The notes beneath the pieces are model-generated. The model ran no database searches. It had not been told where the DNA came from and was given only the letters and a program-made list of their open reading frames with translations. Shown here piece by piece: positions 48,402-57,708 of a stretch of DNA of 64,000 bases; positions within the stretch are counted from its first letter, which is position 1, and each line of letters begins with the position of its first letter. The position numbers and the translations under genes were made by a program. The stretch lies in the NCBI GenBank assembly GCA_027592275.1, contig JAQCKF010000003.1:1-64000 (forward strand). The letters are read 5' to 3'. This DNA comes from Pseudomonadota bacterium. Its GTDB lineage: Bacteria > Pseudomonadota > Gammaproteobacteria > Pseudomonadales > Pseudohongiellaceae.

Positions 48402-50738
48402 ATGTCAATCGTGGTAAGCAATAAAAACATGAAGTCGTTCTCCAAACGCGTTGCTGATTTTACAATTAACAACCGCAAGCTGTTGACAGTACTGTCCGTT
48501 GTTATAAGTTTATTGTTAGCCACGGGTATTATTCGCACCAGCTTCGACACCTCGTTAGAGGCGCTGCTCACCAAAAGCGATCCGTATCTAGACGAACTAT
48601 TTTTGATGGATGAGGCATTTCCTTCGCCATTGGAAGTGCGGTTCGCGTTCGTAACAGACGGATCAAGCACGGTTTTCAATAGAGAACTACTCGCAGCGAT
48701 CGATGATCTTAGAGACAGCTACTCTGCTATCCCCTTTGCCGATCGGCTTACAACAATTCTGGACTATGTTTCGCCCGAGACGCGGAGCAGACTCTTCATA
48801 AAAACCCTGCGCTCCTATTCCGAAGAAGAACTAAGCGAGGTTGCCGATGCAGCATTGGCTGACAGACTTCTCACAGCTAATCTTCTCTCCGATGATGCCG
48901 CACTTACCTTTGCGATAATCACAATAGATTCGACAGGTATCTCTGCCGATGACCGTCTGAACATTGCCACTGCCGCGCTAGTACTTCGCGACGAGATTCG
49001 CAGCCGTCACCCTGACGTACAAATTCTCGCAAACAGCGAAGTGATGCTAGAGCAGTCGAGCCAACAGGCCATGGTAGACGATCTAACTAACCTCATGCCC
49101 TTCGTGGTCCTAGCCTGCGTCCTCGCCATCTGCTACTGCTTTAGATCGGCAACTCTTGGCATCTGCATCTTGACCCATGTGTTATTCACGTTGCTGTGCA
49201 CCATAGGTACCCTCGGCTACCTGGGATTCGCGTTTAATAGCATCTCAATCATCGCGCCACTGGTTCTGGTTATTGTTGCCGTAGCTAATAGTGTGCATAT
49301 TATTTCTATCTATAAGCAGGCTATGCACAGAGGCAGTGCGAAAATCGATGCCATGCATGAAAGCATTGCGCACAATTTTCAGCCAGTCACGCTTGCCGCT
49401 CTCACAACTGCGATTGGTTTCTCGTCCTTGAATATGTGTTCCTCCCCCGCGATTCAAGAATTCGGACAGATCGTTGCATTGGGAATTGTATTCGCCTACC
49501 TGCTTACACTGTTATTACTGCCGGCAGTTCTGATCTGGATGACATCGCAAAGAGAAGTTATCGCAAGTACCGGCGTTTCCTTCATGGAAGGCACGCTTGC
49601 CAAAATCAGCGAAATAACGCGAAGCAAAGATGTACCAATATTTTGGGGCTGCACGTTCTTAGCGATTGGGACATTTGCTCTACTGCCTTTGAACGAGACG
49701 GATTTTAACCGCCTTGACTTTATCGCCGCTGATAGTGATATAAAACAGTACTACGACGAAGTGAGCAGCCACTACAATCGCGGCTCGGCTCTCAACTACG
49801 GCATCGACATTCAGACGGAATGGACTGCGATCGAGCCGGACTTTCTGCGCAGAGTTGAACAGTTCGGTTTTTGGTTGAACGAGCAGAATCAAGTGCAATC
49901 TTCCGCAAGTGTTGTGGACGTTGTAAAAACGATTCATCGCGTGCAGAACGATAACGATGAAGCATTCGATCTAATCCCAGATGACTTCGACACCGTAGCG
50001 AACTACTTACTCGCCTATGCACTTATTCAGAGCGATGACTTTCCACTATTCGGTTTCGTGAACACCGATTTCTCTATGATCAACTTGTTCATCAACGCCG
50101 TTCCCATGTCGAATCAGGAACTAATCGATTTCGACGCTAGGGTAACCGAGAAATTTCACCAAGACTTCCCCGAGGCAGATCTTTTACATGGCAGCGGCAT
50201 ACTACTTTTCTCCCGCATGGATGAACTAGTGACCATCGAATTACTGCAGGGTTATTCCATTAGTCTGCTGTTGATTACCATCAGCCTCATGATTGGAATG
50301 CGCAGTTTCTATTTCGGCATACTGAGCATCATTCCCAATCTACTGCCGGCCACTATGGTGTTCGGATTCTGGGCCTTGTTCGTGGGGCAGCTGGACCCAT
50401 TCGTGATGATGCTATTTAGTATCAGCATCGGATTGGTAGTGGACGATACCGTCCACCTGCTGAGCCACTATCTGGAGAAACGACGCGCCGGAATAGACAA
50501 GACCGACGCTATCGACTACGCGATCAAGACCGCTGGCCCGGCGCTGTCCATTACCACCATCGTCTTGGCTCTGGGCACGACCATCCTTATCTCCGCCAAC
50601 ACCATTTACTTTCAACAGGCAGCGAAACTCTTGGTTCCTATCGTAGTGCTCGCCCTGCTGCTGGACCTGTTCTATCTGCCCACGATCCTGCGCCGGTTCG
50701 ACAACCAGTTCAAAACTAAAAAACTTGTGACAAGCTGA
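48402..50738 (+). CDS. RND/MMPL superfamily transporter (HAE3-like), copy 2
   Basis: A 778-residue two-half RND protein. The first-half helices include VVLACVLAICYCFRS and SIIAPLVLVIVAVANSVHIIS; the second-half helices include ISLLLITISLMIGMRSFYFG and the signature MLFSISIGLVVDDTVHLLSHY. The layout equals that of the protein at 40251, but the periplasmic domains differ and the acidic loop is absent, so they are diverged paralogues. No adaptor or outer-membrane channel is adjacent. The substrate is unknown; HAE3 members are thought to move lipids or hopanoid-like molecules. It starts 14 bp after the LysR stop. Confidence 0.92.
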   Translation: MSIVVSNKNMKSFSKRVADFTINNRKLLTVLSVVISLLLATGIIRTSFDTSLEALLTKSDPYLDELFLMDEAFPSPLEVRFAFVTDGSSTVFNRELLAAIDDLRDSYSAIPFADRLTTILDYVSPETRSRLFIKTLRSYSEEELSEVADAALADRLLTANLLSDDAALTFAIITIDSTGISADDRLNIATAALVLRDEIRSRHPDVQILANSEVMLEQSSQQAMVDDLTNLMPFVVLACVLAICYCFRSATLGICILTHVLFTLLCTIGTLGYLGFAFNSISIIAPLVLVIVAVANSVHIISIYKQAMHRGSAKIDAMHESIAHNFQPVTLAALTTAIGFSSLNMCSSPAIQEFGQIVALGIVFAYLLTLLLLPAVLIWMTSQREVIASTGVSFMEGTLAKISEITRSKDVPIFWGCTFLAIGTFALLPLNETDFNRLDFIAADSDIKQYYDEVSSHYNRGSALNYGIDIQTEWTAIEPDFLRRVEQFGFWLNEQNQVQSSASVVDVVKTIHRVQNDNDEAFDLIPDDFDTVANYLLAYALIQSDDFPLFGFVNTDFSMINLFINAVPMSNQELIDFDARVTEKFHQDFPEADLLHGSGILLFSRMDELVTIELLQGYSISLLLITISLMIGMRSFYFGILSIIPNLLPATMVFGFWALFVGQLDPFVMMLFSISIGLVVDDTVHLLSHYLEKRRAGIDKTDAIDYAIKTAGPALSITTIVLALGTTILISANTIYFQQAAKLLVPIVVLALLLDLFYLPTILRRFDNQFKTKKLVTS

Positions 50739-50780
50739 TTTCCCGACTTACACTGTGGACAAGCCTCAAGGAGAGCTCAC

Positions 50781-51290
50781 ATGAAGAATGACCAGAAATC
50801 ACTCAGCAGAAGACAATTCACCAAGCTAGGCGCTACCGCAATAGCGGGCGCCGCCTTAGGAGCAAATCAGATGGCCGCAGCACAGGTAGCCGCAAGCGAA
50901 TTAGAATCCGCGTTCCTCATGGAACTATCATTGAATGTTGCCGATCAACTAGACACGGGGCACACCAGCATCGCGCCAGTAACCGGCGGCACATTCGGCG
51001 GACCAAGGCTACAGGGAACAGTAAGAGACGGCGGCGCCGACTGGATCACCCAGGTATCCGGACACTCCAGCCTGGACGTAAGAATCACCCTAGACACTGA
51101 CGACGGCGAGATCATCTACATGACCTACACCGGTGTTGTTCACAGAGCAGATAGTGGTCTCTACTGGCGTGTACGCCCCATCTTCCAAACCGCCTCAGAG
51201 AAATACGACTGGCTCAACCATATCGTCTGTATAGGCAAGAGCAAGCAGATCGCAGGCAAAGTAGCCTACGACGTTTTCGAGATTTTGTAA
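50781..51290 (+). CDS. Tat-exported DUF3237 family protein
   Basis: A 169-residue protein. A twin-arginine leader (SRRQFTKLGATAIAGAALG, about 9-27) ends near NQMAAAQ. The rest is the DUF3237 beta-barrel: APVTGGTFGGPRLQGTVRDG, GADW, TLDTDDGEIIYMTYTGVV and a terminal YDWLNHIVCIGKS. DUF3237 proteins are small barrels without an assigned reaction. AGGAGAG precedes the ATG, and the gap to the RND gene is 42 bp, so co-transcription with it is possible. Confidence 0.88.
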   Translation: MKNDQKSLSRRQFTKLGATAIAGAALGANQMAAAQVAASELESAFLMELSLNVADQLDTGHTSIAPVTGGTFGGPRLQGTVRDGGADWITQVSGHSSLDVRITLDTDDGEIIYMTYTGVVHRADSGLYWRVRPIFQTASEKYDWLNHIVCIGKSKQIAGKVAYDVFEIL

Positions 51291-51537
51291 GACGTGGTGG
51301 TAGGATGACGACCTAAGACGCACTGTCAGAGTAATTCTAAAAACACTCCACTCACTAATCTTCGAACGTCTACATAACGCAGAAATTTCTACTACCTGCG
51401 GCTCCAGCAGGTAGGCTGAGGCCGTCTACTCTTTATATCTATTATCTTCTATAGCAATAGACAAGAAAAACCGGGACACAATATAATTTTAGAGGCAGAA
51501 TCAACACTTCCTCATATCGAGATACCGGTGCGCATTA

Positions 51538-52002
51538 ATGCCTAAACTCAGGAAACCATCAGTTTCACAAAGTCTACTAGCTCTGATATTTGCGGGTATG
51601 ACGACTCTCTCTTATCCGCTCACAGCGGCTGAAACGGGCGATGGCAGATGGCGCATTGTGAATTACTGGTCTGAATGGTGCGCGCCCTGCAGAGTAGAGA
51701 TCCCCATGTTCAATGAGCTGAGTGTGCGCTTAGCCAATAGCAATGTGATGATTGTGGGCGTGAATTTTGATGAAGACCCTAGGGCGTTAACGCTTCAGAT
51801 TGCCGATGAGATGGGCATCGAGTTTACTGTGTTAAGCCAGGAAACGGTCGATCTGTTAGGGATGAAACCCCCTGACGTTCTGCCTACCACCTATCTGTTA
51901 TCACCTTCGAATGAAGTCATGGCTAAATTAATAGGCATGCAAAGCGAGCAGGATATACTTGAAGCATTAGCACTTCAGGGGCTTGCTCAGCTTACCGATT
52001 AA
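51538..52002 (+). CDS. TlpA-like periplasmic thioredoxin
   Basis: A 154-residue exported thioredoxin-fold protein. The signal region is LLALIFAGMTTLSYPLTAAE, and the active site CAPC is in YWSEWCAPCRVEIPMF near residue 50. VNFDEDPRALTLQIADEMGI and the cis-Pro region DVLPTTYLLSPSNEV follow as in TlpA/ResA. It would reduce disulfides, for instance in apocytochrome c or copper proteins. It lies 33 bp upstream of the sialidase-fold gene and is probably co-transcribed with it. The 247-bp region before it, after the DUF3237 gene, contains no gene. Confidence 0.9.
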   Translation: MPKLRKPSVSQSLLALIFAGMTTLSYPLTAAETGDGRWRIVNYWSEWCAPCRVEIPMFNELSVRLANSNVMIVGVNFDEDPRALTLQIADEMGIEFTVLSQETVDLLGMKPPDVLPTTYLLSPSNEVMAKLIGMQSEQDILEALALQGLAQLTD

Positions 52003-52035
52003 AAAGTAATTAGAAGCCAGCTGGAATATAGTGAC

Positions 52036-53241
52036 ATGAGTAAACCGATCAATTCCCCGAACGCCGCCCTGCTTGCCTTCCTCTTTGCATGGAGCGTGAG
52101 TCTTTCCTCGGGCGCGGCCGGACAAGGGCGTATAGAGCACTTGCCATCACCCGCTCCCAGCAATAGCAGCCTGTCCCGTGTAGTCGCCAATGAATCTGGA
52201 GATATCTATCTCTCTTGGGTAAGTCAGGATGCTGAGCAGGCAACGCTAGCGTTCTCTCAACTAACTAGCGCGGGCTGGGATACTCCTAAAGTGATTAGCC
52301 GGGGTAACAATTGGTTTGTAAACTGGGCGGATTTTCCGGCGTTGTCGGTTGATGCTAGCGGCATGGTTGCACACTGGTTACAAATAAGTGCGCAGGGTAC
52401 TTATGACTACGACATTCGCGCACGGTTTTATCCGCAGGACAAAGCAACCTGGACAGAAGCGCAGACTATCCATACAGACGATGTTAGTGCCGAACACGGT
52501 TTCGTTTCGATGCTGCCAACTAACAACGGTAATACACTAATCACTTGGTTGGACGGTCGGGAAACTAAGCACGGAGATCCGCTTGGAGCGATGACTCTAC
52601 GTGCCGGAATTTTCGACAAGTCTGGCGCCAATATTAAAGAGTGGGAACTAGATCATCGTGTCTGTGATTGCTGTCAGACCAGTTCAGCGATGACGGAGAA
52701 AGGCCCAATCGTTGTGTACCGCGATCGATCTGCCGAAGAAGTACGAGATATCTATGCCACCCGTTTAGTAGACGGCGTCTGGACGGCACCGCTGCCCATA
52801 CACAATGATAATTGGGAGATTGCCGGCTGTCCTGTCAATGGCCCTTCGGTTGCGGCTATGAAAGAGAGAGTTGCCGTTGCCTGGTTTAGTGCTAAAGACG
52901 ACACGCCGAAAATTCAACTTGTGATGTCGACTGATAGCGGCCTGAGCTTCTCTGACCCAATAGTTGTCGAGAGTCCGAATACGAATGGTCGTGTTGGCGC
53001 GGTTATTTTGGAGTCCACCGAGATCGTCGTAAGCTGGATGGACACTACAGACGAGGCGAAGATTATGCTCTCGCGCTACGACATAAAGGGTGAGTTTTTA
53101 GATAGTACCGAAGTTGCCAGTAGCAGTGCATCGCGGCGCAGCGGGTTTCCGATCATCGAAGCGGTAGGGAATTCAGTGTATGTGACTTGGACTGACATTA
53201 GCACTACTCCACAGGTTAAAGTCGCACGAATCGACTTTTAA
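52036..53241 (+). CDS. Exported sialidase-fold (BNR repeat) protein
   Basis: A 401-residue secreted protein. A signal region (ALLAFLFAWSVSLSSGAAG, about 10-28) is followed by a beta-propeller of the sialidase type. Asp-box-like turns are STDSGLSFSDP and NESGDIYLSWV, and blades begin VAVAWFSAKDDTPKIQLVMS, VSWMDTTDEAKIMLS and VYVTWTDISTTPQVKVA. The region DHRVCDCCQTSSAM has three cysteines and may bind metal. Catalytic sialidase residues are not obvious, so a carbohydrate-binding or structural role is as likely as an enzyme. It pairs with the TlpA-like gene. Confidence 0.8.
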   Translation: MSKPINSPNAALLAFLFAWSVSLSSGAAGQGRIEHLPSPAPSNSSLSRVVANESGDIYLSWVSQDAEQATLAFSQLTSAGWDTPKVISRGNNWFVNWADFPALSVDASGMVAHWLQISAQGTYDYDIRARFYPQDKATWTEAQTIHTDDVSAEHGFVSMLPTNNGNTLITWLDGRETKHGDPLGAMTLRAGIFDKSGANIKEWELDHRVCDCCQTSSAMTEKGPIVVYRDRSAEEVRDIYATRLVDGVWTAPLPIHNDNWEIAGCPVNGPSVAAMKERVAVAWFSAKDDTPKIQLVMSTDSGLSFSDPIVVESPNTNGRVGAVILESTEIVVSWMDTTDEAKIMLSRYDIKGEFLDSTEVASSSASRRSGFPIIEAVGNSVYVTWTDISTTPQVKVARIDF

Positions 53242-53332
53242 CGGAGCAAAGCATGAGCGCCAACCCGCAATATTAGGGTATTTTTACGCTACCCTCTTTA
53301 TTCCCTCTATCCTCACCTCTCATTCTCGATAT

Positions 53333-54508
53333 TTACGTTTTCCATACTTCCTCGAACAGCCGAAGAAAGTTATCGCCAAGTATTTTTTCGATAAGCCTTG
53401 TTGAGTGCCCTCTTGCAGCAAGTTTTTCAGCAATTATTTGCATACGTAAGGGACTATTCAATTCCGGTAAATAAGGAGGTATATCCTCTCGCGGAGCGGC
53501 AATCCCCGCTGCCTGTCGGCTTGCAGAGACTCTTTCAAAGTCCGTCATAAAATCACCAGCAATATCAAGAGGAACAATCCCTTGGTCGCTGCCGATACCA
53601 ACATGGTCTTCACCACATAAATTTACTGCATATTCAAGATGAGAGAACATGTCATCTATGTCGGGAGGGCCTACTGGGTTCAAGAATGGCATGAGATAGA
53701 TGCCAAGCACACCGCCTCGATCAGCCATTTCCCTGAGTGTTGCGTCATCTTTGTTGCGTGGGTGCTTAAAAATCGTGTTACAGCCAGAATGTGTAATTGC
53801 AACCCGCTTTCGTGATGCACGAATCCCGTCAATAGTTGTTTGTGGGCCGCAATGAGAAAGGTCTACTAACATACCTAAATCATCCATGCGCTCTACCACT
53901 TGCCGTCCAAACTCAGTTAAACCACTATCTGTAGGCACGAGGCTGCCAGATCCAACTGTATTCTCAATATTGTAGGTTAGCTGAGCAATACGCACGCCTA
54001 ACCCATGGAAGGTATCTATTCGCTGCAGATCCTCACCAAAGGGTAGGGTATCTTGAAAACCATGTATAAGGCCAAGGGTAGCGTTTTGTTTTGCTGCGCG
54101 AATATCTGCAACACTGCGTACTCTAGAAAAAACTTCAGGATGCGCATCTATTTCTCGTTCCCATTGTGCAATTCGCGATAGGGTAGCTTCAAATGAGTTT
54201 GATTCTGAATTACCTCTTCGATTAACGGTAAGGTTTACTGCAGTGATTCCAGAGGATTTCACTGATTCAAGGTCAGAGCGTGTAAGCGGGAAAGATCTCT
54301 GCGGAATATTAAACTGGATCGGGCTTGCTAGAGCATCGATTACAACTGCATCTCGATATTGTTTCTGGGAAAATGTACCGGCGATCATGCTGCTAGCTCT
54401 AGAGTTAGACTCGGAGCCAGCGGATTGGACGCAACCCAGACTCATTAGAATGCCCGAGGCGGTTGTCATACTCACGAGGCCTCGAACAAAGTCTCTGCGC
54501 TTCATCAC
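53333..54508 (-). CDS. Exported M19 (membrane dipeptidase)-like protein lacking several metal ligands
   Basis: A 391-residue protein. A twin-arginine leader MKRRDFVRGLVSMTTASG also has a lipobox-like SLGC (Cys26). The TIM-barrel domain belongs to peptidase family M19. The later metal ligands are present: DLSHCG (H219), AITHSGC (H240) and GIGSDQG (D308). The first HxD motif (usually DGHND) reads DALAS (58-62), and the bridging Glu position in LGLIHGFQD (H149) is replaced. One or both zincs are therefore probably not bound as in renal dipeptidase. It may be a diverged enzyme class or inactive. It is convergent with the sialidase-fold gene. Confidence 0.87.
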   Translation of the reverse strand: MMKRRDFVRGLVSMTTASGILMSLGCVQSAGSESNSRASSMIAGTFSQKQYRDAVVIDALASPIQFNIPQRSFPLTRSDLESVKSSGITAVNLTVNRRGNSESNSFEATLSRIAQWEREIDAHPEVFSRVRSVADIRAAKQNATLGLIHGFQDTLPFGEDLQRIDTFHGLGVRIAQLTYNIENTVGSGSLVPTDSGLTEFGRQVVERMDDLGMLVDLSHCGPQTTIDGIRASRKRVAITHSGCNTIFKHPRNKDDATLREMADRGGVLGIYLMPFLNPVGPPDIDDMFSHLEYAVNLCGEDHVGIGSDQGIVPLDIAGDFMTDFERVSASRQAAGIAAPREDIPPYLPELNSPLRMQIIAEKLAARGHSTRLIEKILGDNFLRLFEEVWKT

Positions 54509-54745
54509 TGTATTCTCCTTTCAACAATAGAGAACTAAGGCTGGAATCTAATTCCCTTACCTAGTTTCTGCTTTTACGATTTACGGTATTGATTTTTTGA
54601 GTCTGGTTTATTCAAAACTGATTTGCTTTGGAAAACCAATCAAGCTTTAACTAAGACACCTGCTCAAGATTCCACTTATGTCGATTGGCATAATTGCTCA
54701 CCAAGATTTACTGCAGCCGACTTCCATCACCGGCTGACTCAAGCA
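54509..54745. other. Gap between M19-like and TonB-C genes
   Basis: A 237-bp gap on the upstream side of the M19-like gene, containing its promoter and an AT-rich stretch near 54560-54640. No terminator with T-run or gene is evident. Confidence 0.3.
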
Positions 54746-55531
54746 TCAATTATCCGGCTCAAAAGTAAATAGATACTGCGCTCCTTCGGCTTCTACGGGA
54801 TTGCCATCCACGATTCTGGGATCAAAACGAAATCGTTCAGCTGCATTGATTGCTGACGCGTTAAAAATGTTACTAGGTGAACGGTCGAGAATTACAACAC
54901 CTCTAGGGAGGCCTTCCTTGGTAACGGTAAATTCAACCAAAACATAGCCTTCGACTTTTTCTTCCATAGCCACTGACGGATATCGAGGAGTGATGTAATT
55001 AAGAGGCAGGTAGTCGCGATTTCGTGCATCTCTCGGTAGGGCTACCGATACTCTTTCATCCATTAGATACGAAAAAACATACTGCAGCCCGTTAACTCCG
55101 ACCGCAGTTCCGTCCACTATCCTTGGCCGAAATTCAAACTGCGAAGCAGATCTGATTGATTCCCTCTCAAAGATACCCGACGGCTCTGAATCAACAACTA
55201 CAATAGACTCTGCATCTACCTTACCGTCTTCATTCACAGAAAAACTGACAAGAACCCAACCATCAACTCTGCGTTGTCGCGCTCTCACTGGATACAACGG
55301 GGCGACGATTCCTAGTAGCTCATTCTCATTTCGACCCAGATTGGAACTAACGGTACCTCTAGCAGATATTGTGATAATACCCGAATCGCCTTGGGCGGAT
55401 TGATTCACACTAGCTGATTGCGCCCAAACTGATTGTACGTAAACAAAAAGCCCAGCGAAAATCATGAGATTAGCTACTAACTGAATTCCGACCTTGTTTG
55501 CAACAGAAGCAATATTCACGAAGTCCCTCAA
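54746..55531 (-). CDS. Periplasmic protein with two TonB C-terminal domains
   Basis: A 261-residue exported or membrane-anchored protein. An N-terminal hydrophobic segment (LVANLMIFAGLFVYVQSVWA, about 18-37) acts as signal or anchor. Two TonB_C-type domains follow in tandem. The first (about 68-165) has YPVRARQRRVDGWVLVSFSV and FEFRPRIVDGTAVG; the second (about 175-258) has YPSVAMEEKVEGYVLVEFTV and FRFDPRIVDGNPVE. There is no Pro-rich spacer, and it is not next to exbB/exbD. It is therefore probably an accessory TonB-like or cell-wall-linked protein rather than the main energy transducer. Confidence 0.88.
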   Translation of the reverse strand: MRDFVNIASVANKVGIQLVANLMIFAGLFVYVQSVWAQSASVNQSAQGDSGIITISARGTVSSNLGRNENELLGIVAPLYPVRARQRRVDGWVLVSFSVNEDGKVDAESIVVVDSEPSGIFERESIRSASQFEFRPRIVDGTAVGVNGLQYVFSYLMDERVSVALPRDARNRDYLPLNYITPRYPSVAMEEKVEGYVLVEFTVTKEGLPRGVVILDRSPSNIFNASAINAAERFRFDPRIVDGNPVEAEGAQYLFTFEPDN

Positions 55532-55690
55532 TATTTGCTTGATGGATTTAGGCGGCTCACACTTCTAGACCAACAACTGAAACGATGTATCCCTAACGAC
55601 TTCATTTGCAGTATGCCACTATAGCGACACTTATCAATGATGATTATCCTTTCACCGCCCCAGCAGTCGTGCACGCCCGCACGATCTCGA

Positions 55691-55714
55691 GCAGCTCAGT
55701 CTCTGCTGAGCTGC
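55691..55714. other. Hairpin downstream of the triple-fusion gene
   Basis: 9-bp stem GCAGCTCAG/CTGAGCTGC with a 6-nt loop, next to the terminator at 55728. It has no T-run and probably adds transcript stability. Confidence 0.6.
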
Positions 55715-55721
55715 GTCCACT

Positions 55722-55757
55722 CACAAAAAAGCCCGGTCACCTAAGTGACCGGGCTTT
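55722..55757 (-). terminator. Intrinsic terminator for the cytochrome/redoxin fusion gene
   Basis: Stem GCCCGGTCAC/GTGACCGGGC with a 4-nt loop. Read on the minus strand it ends in six T, 30 bp after the stop of the fusion gene. Confidence 0.92.
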
Positions 55758-55786
55758 GATCTAGAACCAAGTTAAGCAGCGTGTAC

Positions 55787-57496
55787 TTAATTGCCGCCTT
55801 GATCGATGTTTTTCCATTGAACCGCTCCGAAAAACATTTCGTCCCAGCTCTGCTGTCCCCAAGGAACCGTTCTCTCTGGATCAGGGTTCGCAGGATTTTG
55901 TGCGGAATTATCAAACGCACCTACCGCGGTAATCTTCGTGCCCGCTGGCACAAACTTCGGTTCGGCATAGGTGTAGCTCATCTGCCAAGCATAGTTGAAC
56001 TGAGCGATATTGATTAACTCTTCACTTGAGCCATCCGGATAGTCTGCGTAGAAACGCATGTACTTCCCGCGGAAATGCATGTGCGGCAGGTAGCTATGAA
56101 TGTTGGCATCTTTATCAATGGTTATCGTAGCCGTCTGCTCGAAAGCGGGGTCATTTGATGGAATATTCGTCCAGGTGTCAGGAAAAATACAGGCACATCG
56201 ACCTGACATTCTCTCTGTCGGTATCTCACCCTCTGGGTAGAACCACAGTCCTATTTCACTCTCATCGACAGTCTCGCGACCATTGGTTGTGTAGTGAAGA
56301 TTAAGATTTAGCACTGAGCCGTCTTTCAATAGACCGCCAGTATTAGGAGGATTGAATGCCGCCGTGCCGCCCGGGATATAGGCAGTAATACTAGCCTTAT
56401 CAGGATTTCTGCTGCCTAACGCTCCTAGCCGCTGACCGATCTCTTCAGGGAAATTCAGCGCGTTGATCGTATGATGCAACACTGTACGATCACCAGGAAT
56501 GTACTCGCTGCCACGTAGCCAACGGTCTTTACCACCAAGATCAATCGGCACCGCGACATCTCTGTATTCCAAGACGCCGGTAGCCGCAACCTGCTGAGAT
56601 GGCACTTTGAGAATCATGTCGGGAGTATCACTCAGGCTCCACTTAGACGTGGACCAAGTTAATTCTGTAAGAGGATCGGATTCGCCGTCTTTAGGTGCGC
56701 CTGCGTCGGCCCATGCGATAACATTTCTAACCTCTTCATCAGTGATCAATCGATCGTTGATGAACTCACCGATATGACCATCGATCTGACCCGGTGGCAT
56801 GCGCTTAGTCATCAAGACTTCGCGAATCATTGGAGACCAACCCTGAACCATTGTATGGCTGTCCATCGCGAATGGAGCGATGCCGCCCTCGCGGTGACAA
56901 GTCGCACAGTTCTCGGCGAGTATCGGTGCAATATCTGCAGTGTAAGAAGGCACTGCAGTAGCAGCATAGCTAATTACCGGGCCGCTTGTTGCGACCAAGG
57001 CTGCGCTTACGTCCTCACCTGCAAGAATCTCTTGAATGGCTTTCTCTGAAGCAGCGACGCTACCTCGGTACTCAACCATGAAGGAGCGTGGATTATAAAG
57101 AAGTACCTCACCGGCTCGTTCGATGCCGAGCGCTTCGGAGATTACACGGGCATCATCCATCAGGATGGGGATTTGTACGCCGTATTCTAACCATTGGGCT
57201 TGTACAATGCTGCGATTATTTTCTCCCATAGGGTTGATCATCATGAACTCAACGCCTTGGCCGTCGTACTTTGCCTTCAAGGCATCGAACGCCGGCAATG
57301 CATCTGCTGCTGCCTGGCTGTCGTTAGCCTGCACCAGCAAGGCAATCATTTTATGATCGTCGTACCAGCTCATGCTGTGGTGATAGCCATCTTGGTCAAG
57401 GAGTGAAAAATCTCCCACTCTGTCTGCCGCATTGCTGCTGGCGGGAATCAACAGAAGTGCTGCAATTGCCACCTTTACTAGATTGACGTTCTTCAC
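55787..57496 (-). CDS. Redoxin - cytochrome c - copper type II monooxygenase-like triple fusion
   Basis: A 569-residue exported protein with three modules. A signal peptide (about 1-24) is followed by a redoxin domain (about 26-160) like the gene at 44334, but with Ser60 where that protein has its active cysteine. A cytochrome c module follows, with heme site CATCHREGG (C197, C200, H201). The C-terminal module (about 280-560) has the PHM-type ligand order: LHH (H341, H342), NLHYTTNG (H401), PHMHFRG (H472, H474) and WDEM (M553). The set is complete for CuH and CuM. Oxygen-dependent hydroxylation fed through the heme is a reasonable inference; the substrate is unknown. The gene is closed by a strong terminator. 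Confidence 0.87.
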   Translation of the reverse strand: MKNVNLVKVAIAALLLIPASSNAADRVGDFSLLDQDGYHHSMSWYDDHKMIALLVQANDSQAAADALPAFDALKAKYDGQGVEFMMINPMGENNRSIVQAQWLEYGVQIPILMDDARVISEALGIERAGEVLLYNPRSFMVEYRGSVAASEKAIQEILAGEDVSAALVATSGPVISYAATAVPSYTADIAPILAENCATCHREGGIAPFAMDSHTMVQGWSPMIREVLMTKRMPPGQIDGHIGEFINDRLITDEEVRNVIAWADAGAPKDGESDPLTELTWSTSKWSLSDTPDMILKVPSQQVAATGVLEYRDVAVPIDLGGKDRWLRGSEYIPGDRTVLHHTINALNFPEEIGQRLGALGSRNPDKASITAYIPGGTAAFNPPNTGGLLKDGSVLNLNLHYTTNGRETVDESEIGLWFYPEGEIPTERMSGRCACIFPDTWTNIPSNDPAFEQTATITIDKDANIHSYLPHMHFRGKYMRFYADYPDGSSEELINIAQFNYAWQMSYTYAEPKFVPAGTKITAVGAFDNSAQNPANPDPERTVPWGQQSWDEMFFGAVQWKNIDQGGN

Positions 57497-57708
57497 TTGT
57501 TTTTCTCCTCAACTTTCACTTATCAGCTATCCCTGAAGGCTGCGTGGTATAAGGGATTCGGGCTTAGAGACAGTGCAACGAGAACAGACTCGTCGAACAT
57601 AAGCCCTACTCTACGAATTTAGCTGATTTCAGTCAACGAAAACCCATTCGCTTCATCGAGTAAATTGCATGGCTTATCAAGGACTTTATACGCTATTCAG
57701 CAGCTATT

